A stretch of DNA of 64,000 bases from a bacterium 1XD8-76 (GCA_003611955.1 RAZE01000002.1:124001-188000), one strand, 5' to 3'. Shown: positions 18,125 through 27,521, numbered from the stretch's first letter. Made by a program: numbers and translations. Notes: a model not told the origin generated them from the sequence alone.

Positions 18125-19189
18125 ATGGGAGCATTGGAGATTGTATTACTGGCGGCAGGAGCGGTTATATTTACGGCAAGTTTCTGTATTCCGGTAAAGC
18201 GGGAAAAACTGAAAGAAGAGACGTTGGATCTGGCGGCGGATGAGGTGAGAATTCTGGTGGCTGAGGAGCTGGAGAGTGTGCGCGGAAAGCTGACGGAGAT
18301 TTTGGAGGAGGAGATGCGGCAGCAGATCGAGAAATCCGAGCGCTCGATGGAGCGAATATCCAATGAGAAGATCATGGCGGTCAATGAATATTCGGACACG
18401 GTTCTGGATGAGATCCATAAGAGCCACGAGGAAGTGGTCTTTCTCTATGACATGATGAAGAATAAGAAGGACAGTCTCTCGGAATCCTACGGCAAGGCGG
18501 ATCAGGGCCTGCAGGAACTGCTGCAGCAGGTGAAGGATTCCGAGATCACGGTGCAGGAAAGTCTGCAGGAAATTTCAGGGAAGCTGAATGAGTTTGAGAA
18601 GCAGCGGATGGAACTGGAGGCGGCATCCCAGGAGACGGCAAGGCAGGTGGAAGCCGCTTCCCAGGCGGTAAAGCAGATGGAAGAGGCATCCCAGACAGCG
18701 GCGAGACAGATGGAGGCGGCGTCTCAGACAGCGGCAAAGCAGATGGAGACAGCGTCTCAGACAGCGGCAAAGCAGAAGACGCCGGCGGTGCGCAGGGCGA
18801 GAAAAGCCGAGGAGAATGTGGCAGCGCCTGCAAAACCTGCGGCTGAGAGTACGCCGGTGCCTGAGAGGAAAGAACCGGAGAGGAAACAGATAAACGAATC
18901 GCCGGTATTTGAACCGTTTACGCCGGAGAAGATCGCCGCGGCACCGAAAAAGAGAGTGGTGAGGAAAGCGGCGGAAAAACAGACAGAGCAGCCTGCGCCG
19001 GCGGCGGAGAATGCGGATTTGATGCTTTTGCTTTCCGACACGATGGAGAACAGTACGGCCCAGAACAGCAACGAGCGGATTCTGGTACTCCATAAGGCGG
19101 GGAAATCCAACATGGCGATCGCCAGGGAGCTTGGCCTCGGCGTCGGCGAGGTAAAACTTGTGATAGATCTGTACGAGGGGCTGCGCTAA
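18125..19189 (+). CDS. DUF6115-like membrane coiled-coil protein with C-terminal HTH (SwrB/YlxL position)
   Basis: A 354-residue protein with a single N-terminal membrane helix (residues 3-22), a long coiled coil (about 30-220), a Pro/Ala/Lys-rich linker, and a C-terminal helix-turn-helix-like segment (NMAIARELGLGVGEVKLVIDL) typical of DUF6115. The coiled coil contains near-identical 11-residue units of the type ASQTAAKQME. In B. subtilis the gene between sigD and rpsB is swrB (ylxL), a single-pass coiled-coil protein that promotes hook-basal body maturation. Position and architecture make a SwrB-like role plausible, but I cannot show homology. Confidence 0.75.
   Translation: MGALEIVLLAAGAVIFTASFCIPVKREKLKEETLDLAADEVRILVAEELESVRGKLTEILEEEMRQQIEKSERSMERISNEKIMAVNEYSDTVLDEIHKSHEEVVFLYDMMKNKKDSLSESYGKADQGLQELLQQVKDSEITVQESLQEISGKLNEFEKQRMELEAASQETARQVEAASQAVKQMEEASQTAARQMEAASQTAAKQMETASQTAAKQKTPAVRRARKAEENVAAPAKPAAESTPVPERKEPERKQINESPVFEPFTPEKIAAAPKKRVVRKAAEKQTEQPAPAAENADLMLLLSDTMENSTAQNSNERILVLHKAGKSNMAIARELGLGVGEVKLVIDLYEGLR
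18623..18778 (+). repeat. In-frame tandem repeat of about 33 bp within the coiled-coil gene
   Basis: Five consecutive units start at 18623, 18656, 18686, 18719 and 18752. They are 33 bp long except the second, which is 30 bp, and the last is partial. The units at 18719 and 18752 are almost identical at DNA level. They encode 11-residue (10-residue in one) coiled-coil blocks. Multiples of three mean copy-number change would not break the frame. Confidence 0.85.
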
Positions 19190-19207
19190 AAGAGGGATAT
19201 AATCAGG

Positions 19208-19900
19208 ATGAAACTTAGATATTATTTGCGTGGGCTGGGAATCGGCATGCTGGTGGCGGCGCTGGTGCTCATTCTGTCCGGAAATACGGGAGGCAGGATG
19301 AGCGATGAGGCGGTGAAGCGCAGGGCGGTCGAACTCGGCATGGTGGAGAAGAATAAGACGGTGCTGGAGGATGTCGCCGGAGGCGGGACTTCCGGAAAGG
19401 ACGCGGAGCAGGATACGGAAGAGGCAGCTGAACCCCGGATAAAAGAGAGCGGGACGGTCTCGGAGAATACTGCGGACGTGCAGTCGGCTGAGGCGGATGC
19501 GGAGCCGGAGGAGGATGCCGAAAGGAAACCTCAGGCCGGCGGGGAAGATGAAAATACTGCCGACGGACAGGAAGAAAAGGAAGAGCAGCCGCAGCAAAGC
19601 GAAGAGCAGAAGGCGGTGGAGGAGATAGAGAAAAGGGCCGAGGAGATCGCCGAGAGAGGTCATGAGGTGGCTGAGAATTCCGTGCCGGAGACGATCGTGA
19701 CTTTTGTGGTGCAGCACGGTGACAGTTCCATCTCGGTGGCGCGAAGGGCGCAGGAGCTGGGACTGGTTGTTTCGGCGGCGGACTTCGACGTGTTTCTCTG
19801 TCAGAACGGATACGACAAACGGATATCCGTGGGGAGTTATGAGATCGCGGTGGGTGAGTCAGAGAAGGAGATCGCGGACAAGATCACGAGGAGCAGGTGA
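19208..19900 (+). CDS. Membrane-anchored protein with MltG-like LysM subdomain but no catalytic domain
   Basis: 230 residues: an N-terminal membrane helix (about 10-28), a long acidic low-complexity stalk rich in E, A and D (about 60-155), and a C-terminal domain of about 70 residues. That domain resembles the LysM-like subdomain at the start of endolytic transglycosylase MltG (YceG), with segments like FVVQHGDSSISVARRAQELG and ISVGSYEIAVGESEKEIADKI. The MltG catalytic domain is absent. It could be a cell-wall binding or regulatory relative. It is the last gene before the rpsB promoter. Confidence 0.7.
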   Translation: MKLRYYLRGLGIGMLVAALVLILSGNTGGRMSDEAVKRRAVELGMVEKNKTVLEDVAGGGTSGKDAEQDTEEAAEPRIKESGTVSENTADVQSAEADAEPEEDAERKPQAGGEDENTADGQEEKEEQPQQSEEQKAVEEIEKRAEEIAERGHEVAENSVPETIVTFVVQHGDSSISVARRAQELGLVVSAADFDVFLCQNGYDKRISVGSYEIAVGESEKEIADKITRSR

Positions 19901-19921
19901 GTGCTGATGGAAATTTCCGGC

Positions 19922-19950
19922 TTGCATTTAAAATGGATTTGTGGTAAAAT
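19922..19950 (+). promoter_or_regulatory. Sigma-A promoter for rpsB-tsf with long leader
   Basis: TTGCAT (19922-19927), a 17-base spacer and TAAAAT (19945-19950). Transcription from here gives a leader of about 120 bases before rpsB. The leader contains a small hairpin with CCC and GGG arms (about 19993-20007). Ribosomal protein S2 is known to autoregulate through its leader in several bacteria; whether this leader does so cannot be decided here. Confidence 0.7.
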
Positions 19951-20077
19951 ACAAAGGCTGTGAAAAAACACATGTGCTGATTTTCGATTGGTGCCCTGAA
20001 GCGGGGTAGGTCGAAAAGGCGGGGGATCATGGACCCGGGACGGCATATGGAAGAAAAACCAAAACGGAGGAAAAGAC

Positions 20078-20845
20078 ATGAGCGTAATTTCAATGAAACA
20101 GTTACTGGAAGCAGGTGTGCATTTCGGACACCACACAAGAAGATGGAACCCCAAGATGGCTCCCTATATCTTCACAGAGAGAAACGGCATCCACATTATT
20201 GATCTGCAGAAGTCCGTAGGCAAGGTTGACGAAGCTTACAACGCGGTTGCAGATATCGTTTCCCAGGGAGGCACGATCCTCTTTGTAGGTACGAAGAAAC
20301 AGGCCCAGGATGCAGTGAAGACCGAGGCGGAGCGCTGTGGTATGTACTATGTGAACGAGAGATGGCTCGGCGGTATGCTGACCAACTTTAAGACGATCCA
20401 GTCCAGAATCGACAGACTGAAAAGAATCGAAGAGATGTCTCAGGACGGCACTTTTGACGTGCTTCCCAAGAAAGAAGTTATCCAGATCAGGAAGGAATGG
20501 GAAAAACTGGAAAAGAACCTTGGCGGTATCAAGGATATGGACAGAATCCCGGATTGTATTTTTGTAGTGGATCCCAAGAAGGAGAAGATCTGTGTGCAGG
20601 AAGCGCATGCGCTTGGCGTTACGCTGATCGGTATCGGCGATACGAACTGTGATCCGGAGGAACTGGATTATATCATCCCGGGCAATGACGATGCGATCAG
20701 AGCAGTGAAACTGATTGTTTCCAAAATGGCCGACGCGGTTATCGAGGCGTCTCAGGGTGAGGCGGCTGATCTCGGAGAAGAGATGGCGGAGACCGCAGAG
20801 GAAAGCGAAGCGACAGACATTGAAGAAGTTGCGGCAGCAGAGTGA
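20078..20845 (+). CDS. rpsB: 30S ribosomal protein S2
   Basis: A 255-residue ribosomal protein S2. The hallmark segments are present: [24 protein letters not shown]-type motif [32 protein letters not shown], and [12 protein letters not shown]. An extra acidic C-terminal tail (about residues 228-255, rich in E and A) follows the globular domain. CGGAGGAAA lies upstream of the ATG. It forms an operon with tsf, 30 bases downstream, as usual. Confidence 0.98.
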   Translation: MSVISMKQLLEAGVHFGHHTRRWNPKMAPYIFTERNGIHIIDLQKSVGKVDEAYNAVADIVSQGGTILFVGTKKQAQDAVKTEAERCGMYYVNERWLGGMLTNFKTIQSRIDRLKRIEEMSQDGTFDVLPKKEVIQIRKEWEKLEKNLGGIKDMDRIPDCIFVVDPKKEKICVQEAHALGVTLIGIGDTNCDPEELDYIIPGNDDAIRAVKLIVSKMADAVIEASQGEAADLGEEMAETAEESEATDIEEVAAAE

Positions 20846-20875
20846 AGCCGCTGAATAAATTTGGAGGAAAATAAA

Positions 20876-21799
20876 ATGGCTATTACAGCAGCAATGGTAA
20901 AAGAGTTGAGAGAGTTGTCCGGAGCGGGCATGATGGATTGTAAGAAAGCCCTGACCGAGACCAATGGAAATATGGAGGAAGCTGTCGAGTTCCTGAGAAA
21001 GAACGGACAGGCAAAGGCTGAGAAGAAAGCCGGACGTATCGCGGCGGAAGGTATCTGCCGTATCGCGGTGGGCGGCGGCAAGGCAGCGGTTGTGGAAGTG
21101 AACTCCGAGACAGACTTCGTGGCGAAGAACGAGACGTTCCAGGCGTTTGTCGAGGCAGTTGCAAAACAGGCTCTCCACACAGCGGCAGCAGATATGGATG
21201 CATTCCTGGCGGAGAACTGGGAGGAGGACGCTTCCAAGACCGTGAAGGAAGCTCTGGTAGAGAAGGTTGCTACGATCGGTGAGAATCTGAATATCAGAAG
21301 ATTTGAAGTGGTGGAAGCTCCTATCCTGGTGGATTATCTGCACGGCGGCGGACGTATCGGCGTTATCGTGGCAGCGGAGGCGGGCGCTGACAGTGATGCT
21401 GTGAGAGAGGCGCTGAAGAACGTGGCTATGCAGGTTGCTGCACTGACTCCCAAGTATGTGAGCAGGGATGAAGTGGGCGACGACTACATTGCCCATGAGA
21501 AGGAGATCCTGCTGGCGCAGATTATGAATGATCCGAAGGAATCCGCAAAACCTCAGAAGGTGATCGACGGCATGATCAACGGCCGTATCAACAAAGAACT
21601 GAAAGAGATCTGTCTGCTGGATCAGGTCTACGTAAAGGCTGAAGACGGCAAGCAGACTGTGGGCCAGTATCTCGCGCAGGTGGCGAAGGAGAACGGCACG
21701 GAGCTGAAGGTTACAAAGTTTGTGCGTTACGAGACAGGCGAAGGTCTTGAGAAGAAGAGCGAGGACTTTGCAGCTGAGGTTGCGGCGCAGTTAGGATAA
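20876..21799 (+). CDS. tsf: Elongation factor Ts
   Basis: Nucleotide exchange factor for EF-Tu. Start at ATG 20876 follows GGAGG at 20863-20867; the in-frame TTG at 20861 overlaps that site and is rejected. The N-terminal UBA-like domain (KELRELSGAGMMDCKKAL) and the signature VNSETDFVAKNETF are present, then two EF-Ts core domains; length is 307 residues. A strong rho-independent terminator follows. In most Firmicutes the next gene is pyrH; here pyrH is about 31 kb away. Confidence 0.98.
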   Translation: MAITAAMVKELRELSGAGMMDCKKALTETNGNMEEAVEFLRKNGQAKAEKKAGRIAAEGICRIAVGGGKAAVVEVNSETDFVAKNETFQAFVEAVAKQALHTAAADMDAFLAENWEEDASKTVKEALVEKVATIGENLNIRRFEVVEAPILVDYLHGGGRIGVIVAAEAGADSDAVREALKNVAMQVAALTPKYVSRDEVGDDYIAHEKEILLAQIMNDPKESAKPQKVIDGMINGRINKELKEICLLDQVYVKAEDGKQTVGQYLAQVAKENGTELKVTKFVRYETGEGLEKKSEDFAAEVAAQLG

Positions 21800-21862
21800 T
21801 CCGTAAAAACGGATAAATCAGTAGAAATTTGTCGAAAACAGGCGAATAGTGATAGGAATGAG

Positions 21863-21912
21863 AACCCTTGTAAGTGGCGTGGAAATGCCATTTGCAGGGG
21901 TTTTTGCTTTTT
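21863..21912 (+). terminator. Rho-independent terminator of rpsB-tsf
   Basis: A 16-bp stem with G-U pairs: AACCCTTGTAAGTGGC (21863-21878) pairs with GCCATTTGCAGGGGTT (21887-21902), followed by a T-rich run TTTTTGCTTTTT. The loop is 8 bases. Confidence 0.9.
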
Positions 21913-21915
21913 CAA

Positions 21916-21940
21916 ATTTGTTAGAGAATGTCTGACAAAT
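21916..21940. repeat. Dispersed hairpin repeat, copy 1
   Basis: Inverted repeat ATTTGTTAGA/TCTGACAAAT around a 5-base loop, followed by GAAAAGTGATT. Nearly the same hairpin plus tail occurs at 37587-37624, and a fragment GTAGAAATTTGTC occurs at about 21823. This looks like a small dispersed repeat family. Confidence 0.6.
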
Positions 21941-21986
21941 GGAAAAGTGATTCTTCCGGTTACTTTAAAACAAAATCGAAATATTT

Positions 21987-22008
21987 GATAAAACGTTTAA
22001 TTCAACTT
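21987..22008 (+). promoter_or_regulatory. Operator-like element 1 upstream of arabinan locus
   Basis: GATAAAACGTTTAATTCAAC contains the palindromic core AAACGTTT typical of LacI-family operators. A closely similar sequence lies at 22130-22149, on the other side of the promoter. The LacI-type regulator encoded at 28332 is the obvious candidate binder (inference). Confidence 0.5.
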
Positions 22009-22087
22009 AAAAAGTGAATAAATTTGGTGGAAATACACAAAAAATAAATGATGAATTTGTAATATAAGACGAAAAACATAAAAAGAG

Positions 22088-22116
22088 TTTACAAGAACAA
22101 AATAAAGTAGTATTAT
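22088..22116 (+). promoter_or_regulatory. Sigma-A promoter for the arabinan locus
   Basis: TTTACA (22088-22093), a 17-base spacer and TATTAT (22111-22116) in an AT-rich region upstream of the GH127 gene. It lies between the two operator-like elements, which fits repression by a LacI-type protein. Confidence 0.65.
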
Positions 22117-22129
22117 TGACATGTAGAAA

Positions 22130-22149
22130 GATAAAACGATTAACTTGAA
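22130..22149 (+). promoter_or_regulatory. Operator-like element 2, just downstream of the -10
   Basis: GATAAAACGATTAACTTGAA, sharing GATAAAACG-TTAA with the element at 21987. It covers the likely transcription start region, a typical repressor position. The half-site match is imperfect, so the call depends on the repetition. Confidence 0.5.
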
Positions 22150-22207
22150 ACGGACAAAACTGGAAGAATGAGCAGTGAACGCAGTGTATGCGGAAGTGAG
22201 GACGGAA

Positions 22208-24151
22208 ATGAAAAGTAATTTGGAATCTCCGGAGTTGGGACATATTCATATAACAGATAAACTTTTTGGGGAGTATGTGAAAAAAGTCAGTGAAGTGATG
22301 ATACCGCATTTGTGGAAGATATTGAATGATACGCTGGAAGATGCGGAGCCCACCTATTGCATCAGGAATTTCCGCATTGCGGCCGGGGAGATAGAGGGGA
22401 AACGGCGAGGCGTCGTTTTTCAGGATACGGATCTGTATAAGTGGCTGGAGATGGTTGCTTATACGATCGCGGGCGGCCAGGGAGAAGAATACGGGAAACT
22501 GGCGGACGAAGTAATCGAACTGATCGGCAGGGCGCAGGAAAAGGACGGGTATCTAAATACATATTTCACGGTGAATGCGCCGGACAGAAAGTGGAAAAAT
22601 CTGGCGGAGGGCCATGAACTGTATACTGCCGGACACATGATCGAGGCTGCCGTTGCCTACTACGAGGCCACCGGGAAAGAGAGGATTTTGCGGATCGCCG
22701 AGAAAAACGCGGATCTGATCTGCAGGCGGTTCGGAACAGGCGAAGGGCAGATGCGGGGATATCCGGGTCATCAGGAGATTGAACTTGCGCTTGTGAAGCT
22801 GTACCGGGTGACAGGGAAGAAAGAATATTTTGAGACGGCGAAATATTTTATTGAGGAGAGAGGAAAAGAGCCGAACTATCTTGCACAGGAAATAGCGGGA
22901 AGGAAAGAGCCTGAATTTTTTGTCGAATTGAAAAATTGTGATCTGGCGTATTATCAGGCGGATATGCCCGTGAGAGAGCAGACGGAGGCGGTCGGCCATG
23001 CGGTCCGTGTCATGTATATGTGCGCAGCTATGGCGGATATAGCGAAAGAGTGCGGAGATGAGGACCTTCTGGCGGCCTGCATACGGATATGGGAGAGCGC
23101 CACAAAGCGGCGTATGTATATTACGGGCGGTATCGGCAGCAGCGGATTCAGGGAGCGCTTTACTACGGATTTTGATCTGCCGAACGCCACAAATTATTCC
23201 GAGACATGCGCGTCGGTGGGGCTGATGATGGTGGGGCAGAGACTGGCTCTGGCGACAGGGGAAGCGGCTTTTTATGATGTGGTGGAGCAGGCGCTGTATA
23301 ATACGGTTCTTGCAGGAATCAATATCAGGGGAGACAGATATTTTTATGTAAATCCACTTGAGGTAGTACCGCGTTTCTGCACGGAACATACCTATATGGA
23401 TCATGTGAAATGTGAGAGGCAGAAATGGTACAGTGTGGCCTGCTGTCCCCCTAATGTGGGCAGAACGCTTGCGTCGCTGGGACAATATATTTATGCAAAA
23501 GGGAAAGATAGTATTTATATTAATCAATTTATATCCTCCGACGTGGAAACGCGGCTTCAGCAGGGAAATATCAGGGTGGCGATGGAGTCGGAGCTTTTGC
23601 AAAACGGCAGGGTGCAGATCAGGGCGGTCACGGAAAACGGCGGGATATTAAAGATACGGATTCCCGGGTATGCTGAAAGCTGGGAAGTGGCGGGACAGCC
23701 GGAGGTGAAAAACAGCGGAAAAGACGCGGGCGGCTACCTGGTTTTGGAGCTTCCCGCAGGCGCGGCCGTATTTACTCTCCGCTTTGCGTTTACTCCCCAT
23801 TTTGTATGCGCGGCCCCCGAGGTGAAGGAAGATGGCGGCAGGACGGCGCTTGTCAGAGGGCCGATAGTATACTGTCTGGAGGAAATCGACAACGGCAGGC
23901 TGCTTTCCCAGATTTATGTGGACGCGGATACGACGGTGAGAGAGATGCCGCCGATGGAAGATCTGGTCGGTGAAGTGCCGACACTCGCCTATCAGGGGCT
24001 CAGGGTAAAAAATGTTGTCGAGGAAGGCAGTCTGTACGGCAGACTGGCCTATGAGACAGAAAAGATAACGTGCAGAGCGGTTCCCTACTGTATGTGGAAC
24101 AACAGGGGCGAAGGCGAAATGCTGGTATGGCAGAATGTCAGAATACCGTAA
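22208..24151 (+). CDS. GH127 beta-L-arabinofuranosidase
   Basis: A 647-residue glycoside hydrolase of family 127 (DUF1680), which removes terminal beta-L-arabinofuranose from plant glycans such as hydroxyproline-linked arabinans. The (alpha/alpha)6 barrel region includes AEGHELYTAGHMIEAAVAY and GNA-type repeats. The family's zinc/cysteine active site is seen in HVKC, then WYSVACCPPNVGRTLAS, where the first Cys of the CC pair is the known nucleophile in Bifidobacterium HypBA1. No signal peptide, so intracellular. ATG 22208 is chosen because GAGG lies 6 bases upstream; GTG 22175 is an alternative. First gene of the locus. Confidence 0.9.
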   Translation: MKSNLESPELGHIHITDKLFGEYVKKVSEVMIPHLWKILNDTLEDAEPTYCIRNFRIAAGEIEGKRRGVVFQDTDLYKWLEMVAYTIAGGQGEEYGKLADEVIELIGRAQEKDGYLNTYFTVNAPDRKWKNLAEGHELYTAGHMIEAAVAYYEATGKERILRIAEKNADLICRRFGTGEGQMRGYPGHQEIELALVKLYRVTGKKEYFETAKYFIEERGKEPNYLAQEIAGRKEPEFFVELKNCDLAYYQADMPVREQTEAVGHAVRVMYMCAAMADIAKECGDEDLLAACIRIWESATKRRMYITGGIGSSGFRERFTTDFDLPNATNYSETCASVGLMMVGQRLALATGEAAFYDVVEQALYNTVLAGINIRGDRYFYVNPLEVVPRFCTEHTYMDHVKCERQKWYSVACCPPNVGRTLASLGQYIYAKGKDSIYINQFISSDVETRLQQGNIRVAMESELLQNGRVQIRAVTENGGILKIRIPGYAESWEVAGQPEVKNSGKDAGGYLVLELPAGAAVFTLRFAFTPHFVCAAPEVKEDGGRTALVRGPIVYCLEEIDNGRLLSQIYVDADTTVREMPPMEDLVGEVPTLAYQGLRVKNVVEEGSLYGRLAYETEKITCRAVPYCMWNNRGEGEMLVWQNVRIP

Positions 24152-24244
24152 AAGATGGAGGAAGAAAACCCGGTAAAACCAAGGGTTTCGGCATGTAACG
24201 AATGCCTATAAATTAAATTTTCATAAAAAGGAGGAAATGAAAAC

Positions 24245-25657
24245 ATGAAAAAGACACTGGCACTGATGGTTGCAATGGGAATGCTGCTTGGACTTGTCGC
24301 CTGCGGTAGCAGCGGGGGGGCACTGGAGTCCGCTGAAAGCCCGGCGCCTGCTGCGGACAGTGAAGCATCCGCTGAGGATACGGCGGCGCCTGCTGCGGAC
24401 GACGGAAAAGTACATATCACTTACTGCTTCTGGGGCGCTGAGGAGGAGGCGAAGAATACCCAGGCTGTGGCTGACGTTTTTAATGCCGAGCAGGACCGCA
24501 TTGTTGTGGAATGTGTAGCGATTCCCTGGGAGACCTACATGGAGAAGCTCAATACGATGGCGACCGGCGGAAACCTTCCGGATACAGCCCTGATGAGCGA
24601 GGCCGCTACCCTGAAATGGGCTGAGGAGGGCCTGTTGCTCGACCTGACGGATATGTACGGTCCCGATGATCCTAAGCCTCTCGGTTCCGCGACATTTACA
24701 TCTGACGGCAAGCCTGTGGCCTATGCCGTTGCGAACAACACGCTTGAACTGTATTACAACAAAGACATGTTTGACGCGGCGGGACTGCCTTATCCTTCCG
24801 CCAATGCGGATGAAGCTTACACATGGGATGAGTTCGTGGATGTGGCAAAGACTCTGACGTTGGATGCCAACGGCAAGAATGCAAAGGATCCTGGTTTTGA
24901 TCCCGACAATATCGTACAGTACGGCTGTATGGTGGAGAATCTGACATGGCAGCTTGAGGTTTGGTGCCGTTCCAACGGCTCTGGCTTCTACAACGAAGAC
25001 GGAACAGAGGTTACGATCAACGAGGACGCTGCGATCGAGGCGATTCAGGCTATTGCTGACCTCTATCTGGTACATCACTGCGCGCCTCTCTCCACAGGCC
25101 TGACAGACGACGGCGTACAGCGTTCCCTGATAGCGGGAACATGCGCTATGACAACGAACGGCACATGGAATATAGGAACCTGTCTGGCATCTGCCCGCGA
25201 AGAAGGCCTCAACTACGGTCTGGCGGTTCTTCCCTACATGAAGGAAAAAGTTACGATCGCGACGGGCGGCCCCAACGTTGTGTTCAATCAGACAAAACAT
25301 CCCGAGGAGGCTATGGAATGGATCCGCTGGTACTCCAAGGAGGAGAACAACTGGGATGCGCTTATCTCCACAGGTATCTGGGCGCCTGTCCTGGGTTCCT
25401 ACTATGAGGGCGGCGAACTGACAGACAAGTGGTTAAAGAACCCGAATTTCCCCGAGTATGAGGAGGCGAAGGGCGTTCTGGTAGATTATGTAAATGATTA
25501 TGCCGTCGGCACTTCCTGGAATTATACGCCGAATACGGACGATTTCAACACGCTGCTCGGTTCCATTCTGGGCGATGTGTGGACCGGAAAGACGACTGCC
25601 AGAGAAGCGATAGAGGACAACTATGACGCGCTGGTGGCGGCACACGAAGGATTCTGA
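24245..25657 (+). CDS. ABC sugar transporter substrate-binding lipoprotein
   Basis: A 470-residue family 1 extracellular solute-binding protein. The N-terminus is a lipoprotein signal with lipobox LVAC near residue 20, followed by a Ser/Ala/Glu-rich linker; the mature domain starts near VHITYCFWG. It binds sugars at the cell surface and delivers them to the two permeases downstream. AAGGAGG precedes the ATG. A small hairpin (GGCAT/ATGCC, 24190-24206) sits in the gap after the GH127 gene and may set the higher expression usual for binding proteins. Substrate is probably arabino-oligosaccharide, from context only. Confidence 0.92.
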   Translation: MKKTLALMVAMGMLLGLVACGSSGGALESAESPAPAADSEASAEDTAAPAADDGKVHITYCFWGAEEEAKNTQAVADVFNAEQDRIVVECVAIPWETYMEKLNTMATGGNLPDTALMSEAATLKWAEEGLLLDLTDMYGPDDPKPLGSATFTSDGKPVAYAVANNTLELYYNKDMFDAAGLPYPSANADEAYTWDEFVDVAKTLTLDANGKNAKDPGFDPDNIVQYGCMVENLTWQLEVWCRSNGSGFYNEDGTEVTINEDAAIEAIQAIADLYLVHHCAPLSTGLTDDGVQRSLIAGTCAMTTNGTWNIGTCLASAREEGLNYGLAVLPYMKEKVTIATGGPNVVFNQTKHPEEAMEWIRWYSKEENNWDALISTGIWAPVLGSYYEGGELTDKWLKNPNFPEYEEAKGVLVDYVNDYAVGTSWNYTPNTDDFNTLLGSILGDVWTGKTTAREAIEDNYDALVAAHEGF

Positions 25658-25755
25658 GTCTGCTGTTCGGAAGAAAATGTAAAGACGATATATTCCCGGC
25701 TGTGTCCTGTGACCGGCTGGGAGTTTTCAAAAGTTTGGAGAAATGAGGTGATTTC

Positions 25756-26676
25756 ATGACAAAATCTGCCGGCGGGTCAAAACGGTCCGGTCATGGGAAG
25801 AGGGAACAGTTGGTAGCGTTTCTGTGTATGGCGCCCTCCATCGTGGGACTTATCTTCCTGACCTATATCCCTTTGCTGGCTGTTTTTATCATCAGCTTTT
25901 TCAGCTGGAAGGGCATATCCGAGCCACGCTTTAACGGAATAAAAAATTATATCCGGCTGTTTACTGTTGACGCATATTTCCTGGATTCCATCAAGGTTAC
26001 GGTTATATTTACCCTGCTGTCCGTTCTGGGGAGTATGGTATATTCCCTGATCGTGGCCATGCTGTTGAACAGAAAAATACCGGCGAGAGGTTTTTTCCGC
26101 GCAGTTTTCTATCTTCCGTATGTGCTGCCTGCGGCGGCGGTGTATATCGGCTGGTCCTGGCTGTATGAGACGAACTTCGGATTGTTTAACTATATCTTAA
26201 AATCTTTCGGCATCAACAACGTGATGTTTTTGAGCGATTCGACGATGGTTCTGCCTTCGCTCGCCCTGATAGCCGTGTGGCTTTCCGGCAATCTGATCGT
26301 TATATTTCTGGCAGGGCTTCAGAATGTCCCGGCAGTCTATCACGAGGCGGCGCAGATCGACGGGGCGAACGGATGGCAACGGTTTGTCAATATCACCGTA
26401 CCCTCGATGAGTCCCATCATTTTTTACAATCTGCTCATGAGCCTGATAACCAATATGCAGGTGGTCACACCCGCTCTGTCTCTGACAAGCGGCGGACCGG
26501 GCAACTCCACGACATTTATCACCTACCTGATGTACCGCTACGCTTTCAAGGACAATCAGATAGGATACGCCTGCGCCATATCGTTTGTCTTTTTCATCAT
26601 CATAGCCATCTTCACCGGTATTGTCTTTGCAACCAGCGGTACCTGGGTATTTTACGAGGAGGGGGATAAGAAATGA
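25756..26676 (+). CDS. ABC sugar transporter permease (CUT1, MalF type)
   Basis: A 306-residue inner-membrane permease with six hydrophobic segments and the EAA loop HEAAQIDGANGWQRFVNITVP, which docks the ATPase. The permease pair lacks an ATPase gene nearby, as is usual for CUT1 systems that share a common MsmX/UgpC-type ATPase encoded elsewhere. The end overlaps the second permease by 4 bases (ATGA). Confidence 0.94.
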   Translation: MTKSAGGSKRSGHGKREQLVAFLCMAPSIVGLIFLTYIPLLAVFIISFFSWKGISEPRFNGIKNYIRLFTVDAYFLDSIKVTVIFTLLSVLGSMVYSLIVAMLLNRKIPARGFFRAVFYLPYVLPAAAVYIGWSWLYETNFGLFNYILKSFGINNVMFLSDSTMVLPSLALIAVWLSGNLIVIFLAGLQNVPAVYHEAAQIDGANGWQRFVNITVPSMSPIIFYNLLMSLITNMQVVTPALSLTSGGPGNSTTFITYLMYRYAFKDNQIGYACAISFVFFIIIAIFTGIVFATSGTWVFYEEGDKK

Positions 26677-27521
26677 CAAAGAATAAAAAACAGAATGAAA
26701 GGATCATGAACATTATTTCTTTTATACTGGTCGTGCTGCTGGCGGCGGGAGCCATGCTGCCGATCTGGTGGATTTTCCGTTCCAGTCTGATGACTAACGC
26801 TGAACTCTACGCGTGGCCTCCCAGGTTTTTGCCATCAAAATGGCTTTTCTCAAACTATGCCGAGACGCTGAATTCCTACCCGTTCGGTCTGTATCTGACA
26901 AACACGGCAAAGATCATCGTTCCCGCTGTGCTGGGGGGAACGGTGACTGCGACGCTGGCAGGCTACGCCTTCTCCCGCCTGCGGTTTAAAGGGAAAAAAT
27001 TATTATTTATGCTGTGCGTGGGCTCCATGCTTTTGCCCAATATGGTCACGCTCATCCCGCTATATCTCATGTGGACGAGGATTTTCCATCTCACCGGGAC
27101 TTATCTGCCGTTGATACTGCCCTATTTCTGCGGCGGCGGCGCGTTTAATATTTTTCTGATCAGGCAGTTTATCTCCACAATTCCGAGAGAACTGGACGAG
27201 GCAGCAACCATAGACGGTGCCTCCCACATGCAGATCCTGACCAGGATATTGATTCCCGCGATAAGGCCTGCTATGATAGTGGTAGCCATGTTCCTGTTCA
27301 TAACGCTCTGGAACGATCTGCTTCAGCAGACCATCTACATAGATGATCCGAACAAGTACACGATTGCCATAGGGCTCTCCATGTTCCGCGGTGGTCTGAA
27401 GGCGGACTGGGCGAAGATCATGTGCGCGACCTGTATGGCGTTCATGCCCGGTGTTATCATCTATCTGATCGGGCAGAGGTACTTTGTTGAGGGTATCGTT
27501 ATGACCGGAATGAAGAACTGA
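26673..27521 (+). CDS. ABC sugar transporter permease (CUT1, MalG type)
   Basis: A 282-residue permease, partner of the gene upstream. It has six hydrophobic segments, the conserved N-terminal PIWWIFRSSLM, and the EAA loop ELDEAATIDGASHMQILTRI. It ends with the typical LIGQRYFVEGIVMTGMKN. Translation is coupled by an ATGA overlap with the first permease. Confidence 0.95.
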   Translation: MTKNKKQNERIMNIISFILVVLLAAGAMLPIWWIFRSSLMTNAELYAWPPRFLPSKWLFSNYAETLNSYPFGLYLTNTAKIIVPAVLGGTVTATLAGYAFSRLRFKGKKLLFMLCVGSMLLPNMVTLIPLYLMWTRIFHLTGTYLPLILPYFCGGGAFNIFLIRQFISTIPRELDEAATIDGASHMQILTRILIPAIRPAMIVVAMFLFITLWNDLLQQTIYIDDPNKYTIAIGLSMFRGGLKADWAKIMCATCMAFMPGVIIYLIGQRYFVEGIVMTGMKN

